Assembly: GCF_000620765.1 (NCBI RefSeq)
Contig: NZ_JIAK01000007.1
Location: 124,001 to 188,000, forward strand
Direction: 5' to 3'
DNA length: 64,000 nt
DNA from: Desulfovermiculus halophilus DSM 18834
GTDB taxonomy: Bacteria > Desulfobacterota > Desulfovibrionia > Desulfovibrionales > Desulfothermaceae
Positions within the stretch are counted from its first letter, which is position 1. Each line of letters starts with the position of its first letter. The translations under genes and the position numbers were made by a program. Below, piece after piece: positions 58,981 to 64,000 of this stretch. The notes beneath the pieces are model-generated. The model was not told the origin of the DNA and did no database searches. It saw only the letters and a program-made list of their open reading frames with translations.

Positions 58981-61287
58981 CTAGTATCCCTTAAATGGGT
59001 TCGGTCCCAGTTTGAAAATCTCGTCCACAAAGGAGTCAATGAGTTTGGGGACCCGGTGGTAGTCGTCAATGGCCACTTCCTCCTGCCGGACCCGTTCCAG
59101 CTCCACGCCCAGGCGGTCAAGCGTCTCGCCGATGTTGGTCATTCGTCGATTGCACAGCTCGGATCCCTTCATGAAGTGGCACTGATAGTCGTCGCCGTAT
59201 TTACAGCCCAAGAGCAGGCATCCGTCATTGCCCTTGCCCATAGCGTCGGCAATCCAGATGGTGTTCACCGATCCCAGGCAACGAACCGGGATGATCCGAA
59301 CATACGGGCTCCAGGTATGGCCCTGCTGAGCAGCCATGTCCAGGGCCGGGTAGGCGTCGTTTTCGCATGCCAGGACCAGGATTCGAGGGCCTCCCTCATC
59401 CATTTCGTCCGGGACCTTGATCTGGGTGATCATGGACCCGATCTGGCCGACGCTGTAGTTGTCGAAGGAAATGACCCGTTCCGGGCAGGCGCCCATACAT
59501 GTTCCGCACCGCCGGCAACGGGCAGTGTTCGGTTTGGGGGTTCCCTTCTCGTCATCATCCAGGGCCCCGAAGGGGCATTCTTCAGTGCACCGCTTGCATT
59601 GGGTGCAACGGACAAAATTGAATTTGGGGTAGGTCAGGTCGCCGGACCGGGGATGCACGGCCATGCCCCGATTCACGGACTCCAGGCATTGAATGGCCTT
59701 GAGGGCCGCGCCTTGAGCGTCGACTATGGACTTGGACAGGGTCATCGGCTGGTGCACGGCACCTGCGGTATAGACTCCGGTCCGCCTGGTCTCATAGGGA
59801 AAGCAGATGTAGTTGGAATCGGCAAACCCGTCGAAGAGATCCAGGTCGGGAAAGGCCTGCCCCTGGCGGTAGGCGAGCTGAATGACCGGATCCAGGGCGG
59901 TTGTCGGGACCAGGCCGGTGGGCACCACCACCAGATCGGCCTCGATTTCTATGCTCTCGCCCAGCAGGGTATGCTCGGCCCGGACCATGAGGTTGTCGTT
60001 GCTTCCGGGCTGGATGGAGCTCACCTCGCCCTTGGTCAGCATGATTCCGGGATCATCCTGGGCGGCCTTGTAGTACAGCTCGTTGATCCCTGGGATCATC
60101 ATGTGCTCATAGATGATATAGGCCGCGGATTTGGGCAGGAACTCCCGGATATATCCGGCCTGCTTCAGTGCGGTCAGGGAAGTTATCTCCGAGGTGTAGT
60201 TCATGTGCTTGTAGTTTTCGGTCTTGACAAAGACCTCTTCAATGACCGGCTCTTCACCGCTCTGCTCGGCCTGGGCAGCCTTTTCCTCCTCCAGGCGTTT
60301 TTTCTCTTCTTCCTCTTCACGGGCGATATTCTGGAGCAATGTGCTGTAGGCCAGAACAAAGACCACCCGTTGCGGGGTCTTGCCGTCGCTGGGCCGGGTT
60401 ATGGATCCGTTCTTGGCCATTTCTTCCAGTTCCATGGCCGTAACCACATTGGGGCTCGATCCATAGCCCAGGGGCTTGAGGTACTTGGTGTCCTGGGCCT
60501 GCCACCCGGTGGCCACGACCATGGACCCGACCTGCTCCTGGGTCTCCTTCTTCCCGCTTTTCAGGGTGGCGGTGTACTGCCCGGGCTGTCCGCTCAGTTC
60601 CTCAAGGGTGGTGTCTGTGTACACCGTGATCCTGTCGTGATTCTGGACCGCCTCGATCTTGGCCTCGATTCCCGTATCCTGGGCCCGGGTAAAGGGATAG
60701 GACAGGGGGAAGGTCTTGTACATCTTGGCTGCGTAGCCGCCGAGCTGCTTCTCCTTTTCGACCAGAACGACATCGTAGCCGGCCTGGGCCGAGCTCAAGG
60801 CGGCATTCAGGCCGGTCCAGCCTCCGCCCAGGACCAGGATGGTCTTGGTGGTTTCCAGGACCTCCGGCTCCGGGACATCGGTCTTTTGCAGCTTGGACAC
60901 GCCCATGTTCACATAGTCCACTGCCATATCCATGAGCAGCTCCGGGGTCCCCTGGCTCGGGTCCGGACGGCTGCCGTCAGGATTCTTGTAGGCCCAGACC
61001 ACCTGCTCCCGCAGATTGACCCGGTCAACCGGGATGGACGGCCCGAAATCAAAGAACTCGAAATCGACCCGGGGGGAGGAGCCGCAAATGCAGACTCCAT
61101 CGATCTCTCCGGCATCTATGTCCGACTTGATCGCCTTGTGTCCCTCCTGGCTGGCCAGAAAGGGCTCCACCTTGACCACGGGAACCCCGTTGCCCCATTT
61201 GTTCTTGACCTTCTCCGCCAGGGCCTCACAGTCCAAAAGCGGACCGATATTCGCCTTATCAAAGTAGACACCGATTTTCTCGGCCAT
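58981..61287 (-). CDS. qmoB: QmoB, HdrA/MvhD-like flavoprotein subunit
   Basis: 768 residues. FAD site LVLGGGWTGLNAALSSAQAGYDVVLVEK near residue 150, a ferredoxin pair CTQCKRCTEECPFGA and CRRCGTCMGACPERVIS near residues 565-610, then an MvhD-like C-terminal domain (ILVLACENDAYPALDMAA, VRIIPVRCLGSVNTIWIADAMGKGNDGCLLLGCKYGDDYQCHF). A Glu/Lys-rich insert lies near residue 325. It mediates electron transfer, possibly bifurcating, between quinol and APS reductase. 3 bp after qmoA. Confidence 0.95.
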   Translation of the reverse strand: MAEKIGVYFDKANIGPLLDCEALAEKVKNKWGNGVPVVKVEPFLASQEGHKAIKSDIDAGEIDGVCICGSSPRVDFEFFDFGPSIPVDRVNLREQVVWAYKNPDGSRPDPSQGTPELLMDMAVDYVNMGVSKLQKTDVPEPEVLETTKTILVLGGGWTGLNAALSSAQAGYDVVLVEKEKQLGGYAAKMYKTFPLSYPFTRAQDTGIEAKIEAVQNHDRITVYTDTTLEELSGQPGQYTATLKSGKKETQEQVGSMVVATGWQAQDTKYLKPLGYGSSPNVVTAMELEEMAKNGSITRPSDGKTPQRVVFVLAYSTLLQNIAREEEEEKKRLEEEKAAQAEQSGEEPVIEEVFVKTENYKHMNYTSEITSLTALKQAGYIREFLPKSAAYIIYEHMMIPGINELYYKAAQDDPGIMLTKGEVSSIQPGSNDNLMVRAEHTLLGESIEIEADLVVVPTGLVPTTALDPVIQLAYRQGQAFPDLDLFDGFADSNYICFPYETRRTGVYTAGAVHQPMTLSKSIVDAQGAALKAIQCLESVNRGMAVHPRSGDLTYPKFNFVRCTQCKRCTEECPFGALDDDEKGTPKPNTARCRRCGTCMGACPERVISFDNYSVGQIGSMITQIKVPDEMDEGGPRILVLACENDAYPALDMAAQQGHTWSPYVRIIPVRCLGSVNTIWIADAMGKGNDGCLLLGCKYGDDYQCHFMKGSELCNRRMTNIGETLDRLGVELERVRQEEVAIDDYHRVPKLIDSFVDEIFKLGPNPFKGY

Positions 61288-61290
61288 GTG

Positions 61291-62529
61291 TTACCTCCCT
61301 CTCACCGTTTGAATGGCTTTCATCGCCGCGCTGGTCGCAGACTGGGCCGACTTCATGACATCCAGGGGCTCAGCCGCGCACCCGGCAGCAAAGATGCCGT
61401 TGGATTCAGCGCTGAACACAAAGCCTTCCTCATCCACCTCAGCATTCAGAGGCAGGGGTTGTCCGGCAAGGCTGGGCTGCATGCCGGTGGCCAGAACCAC
61501 CAGGTCGAAGCACTCCTGCATCTTGTTCCCGGTCAGTGCGTCTTCTGCGGTCACCCATACCGATCCGTCCGTAATGTCCTCTTCAACCTCGGCCACCTTG
61601 CCTTTGACAGTTTTGACCAAAGGATCGCTCAGTACGTCTTGCGCGAAGTTGTCGTACCGTCCGGGGGTGCGCAGATCGATATAGAAAATGGTCGCTTCCG
61701 CATCCGGATACTGATCGCGGAGATACTTGGCCTGCTTGAGCGATGCCATACAGCAGATATAGGAACAAAATGAGAGGTGGTTCTCGTCCCTGGATCCCGC
61801 GCACTGGACAAAGGCCACCTTGCGCGGAGGCCGTCCGTCAGAGGGGCGAAGAATCTGGCCCTGAGTCGGTCCGGAGGGAGCGGCCAGCCGTTCCATCTGC
61901 ATGTTGTTGATGCAGTTCTGGATCTCTCCGGCCCCCAGATTGGTCAGCTTGGTCACATCGTAGGGCTTCCAGCCCGTGGCGATGATGATGCTGCCCACGT
62001 TTAAGGTGATGCTCTTGTCCTGCTCATTGAGATCTATGAAATCGTTTTCGGACAGCTTTTGTCTGTCCTCCTCGTCAATGTGCTCGGGATCGAGAACATA
62101 GCGCTGAGGATAGGCAAAGGGGACGTCCATATACAAGGCCTTCCGCGTGCTCAAGCCGAACTCGAACTGGTTGGGGATGTTCTGGCTCAGGCTGTCGGCC
62201 AGGGCCTGCAGGTTCGCGCTGCTGGGCGCAGTATATCTGGGCTTGATCCGAACCGAGACCTCGTAGTTGCCGGCCTGTCCGCTGACCGAGACCACTTCAG
62301 CCAGTGTGAAGCATTTGACCTTGGGATTCTTTTTTATCCGCTGGAATTGGATTTCCAGCCCGCAGGAAGGCGGACAGAGCTTGGGGAAATACTTGTTGAG
62401 CTGCATCACCCTGCCGCCCAGAAAAGGACTTTTTTCCACGAGATAGACCTCATGGCCGACCTCGGCGGCTTCCAGGGCGGCTGTAATCCCGCTAAAGCCC
62501 CCCCCAATGACGAGTATGCTTTGTGACAT
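61291..62529 (-). CDS. qmoA: QmoA, HdrA-like flavoprotein subunit
   Basis: 412 residues. FAD-binding ILVIGGGFSGITAALEAAEVGHEVYLVEKSPFLGG, CPPSCGLE, a second nucleotide motif with VGSIIIATGWKPYD, and the HdrA-type Cys stretch AFVQCAGSRDENHLSFCSYICCMASLKQA. Soluble partner of QmoB. GGGAGG precedes the ATG. First of qmoABC, 230-270 bp behind aprA. Confidence 0.95.
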   Translation of the reverse strand: MSQSILVIGGGFSGITAALEAAEVGHEVYLVEKSPFLGGRVMQLNKYFPKLCPPSCGLEIQFQRIKKNPKVKCFTLAEVVSVSGQAGNYEVSVRIKPRYTAPSSANLQALADSLSQNIPNQFEFGLSTRKALYMDVPFAYPQRYVLDPEHIDEEDRQKLSENDFIDLNEQDKSITLNVGSIIIATGWKPYDVTKLTNLGAGEIQNCINNMQMERLAAPSGPTQGQILRPSDGRPPRKVAFVQCAGSRDENHLSFCSYICCMASLKQAKYLRDQYPDAEATIFYIDLRTPGRYDNFAQDVLSDPLVKTVKGKVAEVEEDITDGSVWVTAEDALTGNKMQECFDLVVLATGMQPSLAGQPLPLNAEVDEEGFVFSAESNGIFAAGCAAEPLDVMKSAQSATSAAMKAIQTVRGR

Positions 62530-62758
62530 GTGGTTCCTCCCTCAATCTAGCGGCTTGAGACTCGTAGCGATTTTGGAACGTAAGATATATGACGAAAAGC
62601 GCCGCACGTGATGCGCGGTGACTTGTGAGACGGTGGGGGTGCAGGTGAAGGCACACGCGAGGTCTGCGCCCATTGCCCGCTTACCCCAACGAAAACGGCC
62701 TGAGGTGAAACAAGAGGATATTCTTGCTTGAACTCAGACCATTTTCCAAATCCAAACA

Positions 62759-62787
62759 GGGCCGCAGGCGCCTTGCGCCTGCGGCCC
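62759..62787 (-). terminator. 13-bp hairpin between aprA and qmoA
   Basis: GGGCCGCAGGCGC pairs perfectly with GCGCCTGCGGCCC around a CTT loop, 14 bp beyond the aprA stop on the minus strand. Only TGTTT follows, so it may be a partial terminator or 3'-end processing signal that sets apr above qmo levels. The remaining 62530-62758 is presumably a qmo promoter region; no clear box was picked. Confidence 0.7.
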
Positions 62788-62801
62788 TTCAGATGGAGCG
62801 C

Positions 62802-64000
62802 CTACGGGCTCATGGGATCAGGAATGACCTGGATGTAGGGGCGCTTGAACAGGTTGGTCTCGCCCTTTTCCGGATCATACTTGGAGTTGACGAAGCATCT
62901 CCACTTGGAGTCGTCGATGCCCATGAAGTCTGTGCGGTAGTAGAAGCCGGGGTAGCGGCTTTCCTTGCGGAACTCAATGTGCTGCATGTGCAGGCGGACA
63001 GTCCACAGGCGATGGAACTGCTCCCAGCAGCGCAGGAGTTCGTGCAGGTCCCTGGCGCCCAGCTTCTTGGAGTCTTCCTCCAGCATGTCCAGGAGGTGGA
63101 AGCCGGCCTGGAGCATGGCCTCGGAGGTGTTGTACATGGTGGAGCACCCGCCGCCGTATTCGTCGGTGTGCTTGATCAGCCGCTGCATGAAGTTCCTGGC
63201 AGTGATGTACTTGGGGTTCACGGTGGGATCCGTGGACTCGTCCTTGGCTTCCAGGTAGGTGTACCAGGGCTGATAGATTTCCTTCTTCAGATCGTCGCTG
63301 CTCTGCTTCAGGGCCGGCTTGTAGTCCTTGTGGTCCACGCACCAGCGGACGAGCTGCTTGCCGGCGATCCGGCCTTCGGCATGGGATCCGGAGGAAAACT
63401 TGTGCCCGGAAGCGCCCACGCCGTCAGCGCAGGTGAACAGGCCGTTGACCGTGGTCATCCGGTTGTAGACCTTGCCGTTGTCGGCCTTGATCTTGTAGTC
63501 GTCCGGGACCCAGTCTTCGTTCGGTCCGGAGACCCAGATGCCGCAGCAGCCGGAGTGAGAGCCCAAGAGATACGGCTCGGTGGGCATGATCTCGGAGCCC
63601 TTTTCTTCGGGCTTGACGTTCATGGCCGCCCACAGGTTGGCCTGGCCGGGGCACATATCCAGGAAGTCTTCCCAGGCTTCAGATTCCAGATGCTTCTGCT
63701 CGGCCTTGGACAGTTCCTTGAAGGTGGTCTGCAGGGCGGTGGCCGTGTCCATGAAGATCGGGCCGCGTCCGTCCCGGATCTCGCGCATCATCATATGGTT
63801 GCGCAGGCAGGTGGGAATGACCGCGCCGGTGGCGTATCCCCGGTCCTGGTAGGGCTTGAGCATGGACGCATTGGTCTGGGTGTAGTCTTCGCCCTTGGAG
63901 TTTGTCGCCTTGGCCTTAAACAGCAGGAACCAAGCGCCGACCGGTCCGTACCCGTCCTTGAACCGGGCGGGGACGAAGCGGTTTTCCATCATGGTCATTT
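62802..64000 (-). CDS. aprA: APS reductase alpha subunit (AprA), C-terminal part, runs off window
   Basis: At least 399 residues of the C-terminal side; full AprA is about 650-670 and the 5' part lies beyond 64000. Recognised from VGAWFLLFKAKATNSKGEDYTQTNASMLKPYQDRGYATGAVIPTCLRNHMMMREIRDGRGPI, LLGSHSGCCGIWVSGPNEDW, TCADGVGASGHKFSSGSHAEGRIAGKQLV and RKESRYPGFYYRTDF, all diagnostic of the sulfate-reducer enzyme. It reduces adenosine 5'-phosphosulfate to sulfite and AMP with FAD; the Arg/His-rich RNHMMM segment is in the substrate channel. Electrons come from QmoABC encoded just downstream. Confidence 0.95.
   Translation of the reverse strand, partial: MTMMENRFVPARFKDGYGPVGAWFLLFKAKATNSKGEDYTQTNASMLKPYQDRGYATGAVIPTCLRNHMMMREIRDGRGPIFMDTATALQTTFKELSKAEQKHLESEAWEDFLDMCPGQANLWAAMNVKPEEKGSEIMPTEPYLLGSHSGCCGIWVSGPNEDWVPDDYKIKADNGKVYNRMTTVNGLFTCADGVGASGHKFSSGSHAEGRIAGKQLVRWCVDHKDYKPALKQSSDDLKKEIYQPWYTYLEAKDESTDPTVNPKYITARNFMQRLIKHTDEYGGGCSTMYNTSEAMLQAGFHLLDMLEEDSKKLGARDLHELLRCWEQFHRLWTVRLHMQHIEFRKESRYPGFYYRTDFMGIDDSKWRCFVNSKYDPEKGETNLFKRPYIQVIPDPMSP

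Noticed and set aside
59056-61773. 905-codon plus-strand frame opposite qmoA and qmoB
   Set aside because: It is a shadow of the two Qmo genes on the minus strand, whose motifs are complete.

Overview
The window reads as a chromosomal segment of an anaerobic sulfate-reducing deltaproteobacterium (Desulfobacterota, most likely order Desulfovibrionales). The basis is the right end: the C-terminal part of dissimilatory APS reductase alpha (aprA), then qmoA-qmoB-qmoC and a coiled-coil protein in the place where Desulfovibrio carries a fourth qmo gene, with a siroheme-dependent heme cluster (ahbC-hemB-ahbD and one AhbA/AhbB-type gene) beside it. That order resembles what I recall for Desulfovibrio. 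A ProP-like transporter and an ectoine-hydrolase-like enzyme hint at osmotic stress or compatible-solute use. No rRNA, tRNA, CRISPR array or prophage was seen.

Layout. 1-4.1 kb: signalling genes (PilZ protein with a degenerate kinase module, LOG-family hydrolase, sigma-54 activator without receiver, stand-alone receiver). 4.4-9.2 kb: a GldA/GldF/GldG-like ABC system with a DUF4340 protein. 9.2-14 kb: two large polyprenyl-sugar glycosyltransferases, one a GT2-GtrA-GT39 triple fusion. 14.2-18 kb: a two-component system divergent from a DegP/DegQ protease, with an 11-bp-period direct repeat between them. 18-25.5 kb: a lipid/envelope run with PAP2 phosphatase, DgkA-type kinase, VTT membrane protein, DUF2334 deacetylase, PHP-GT4 fusion and VTT-sulfotransferase fusion. 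26-29.3 kb: MFS transporter, MNT/HepT pair, Ca2+/cation exchanger. 29.5-32.9 kb: TRAP transporter and Nudix hydrolase. 33-35.5 kb: TPP riboswitch with thi4-thiC. 35.5-37.6 kb: small genes.

37.6-49.7 kb: a minus-strand catabolic island with a TRAP system (two binding proteins, one dctQ/dctM set whose frames are offset at a 6-G run), M20 amidohydrolase, Asp/Glu racemase homologue, M24 ectoine-hydrolase-like enzyme, Glu/Leu/Val dehydrogenase homologue, an unrecognised TIM-barrel-like protein, a PanB homologue and an IclR regulator. Two copies of a ~283-bp near-palindromic element with 8-bp target duplications (MITE-like, ISL3-type ends) lie in and beside this island. 50-64 kb: zinc-ribbon membrane protein, heme cluster, BaiN-like flavoprotein and the apr-qmo genes.

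Most promising as undescribed biology: the lipid cluster with its sulfotransferase fusion (possible sulfated glycolipid pathway), the DoeA-centred catabolic island, and the palindromic mobile element.
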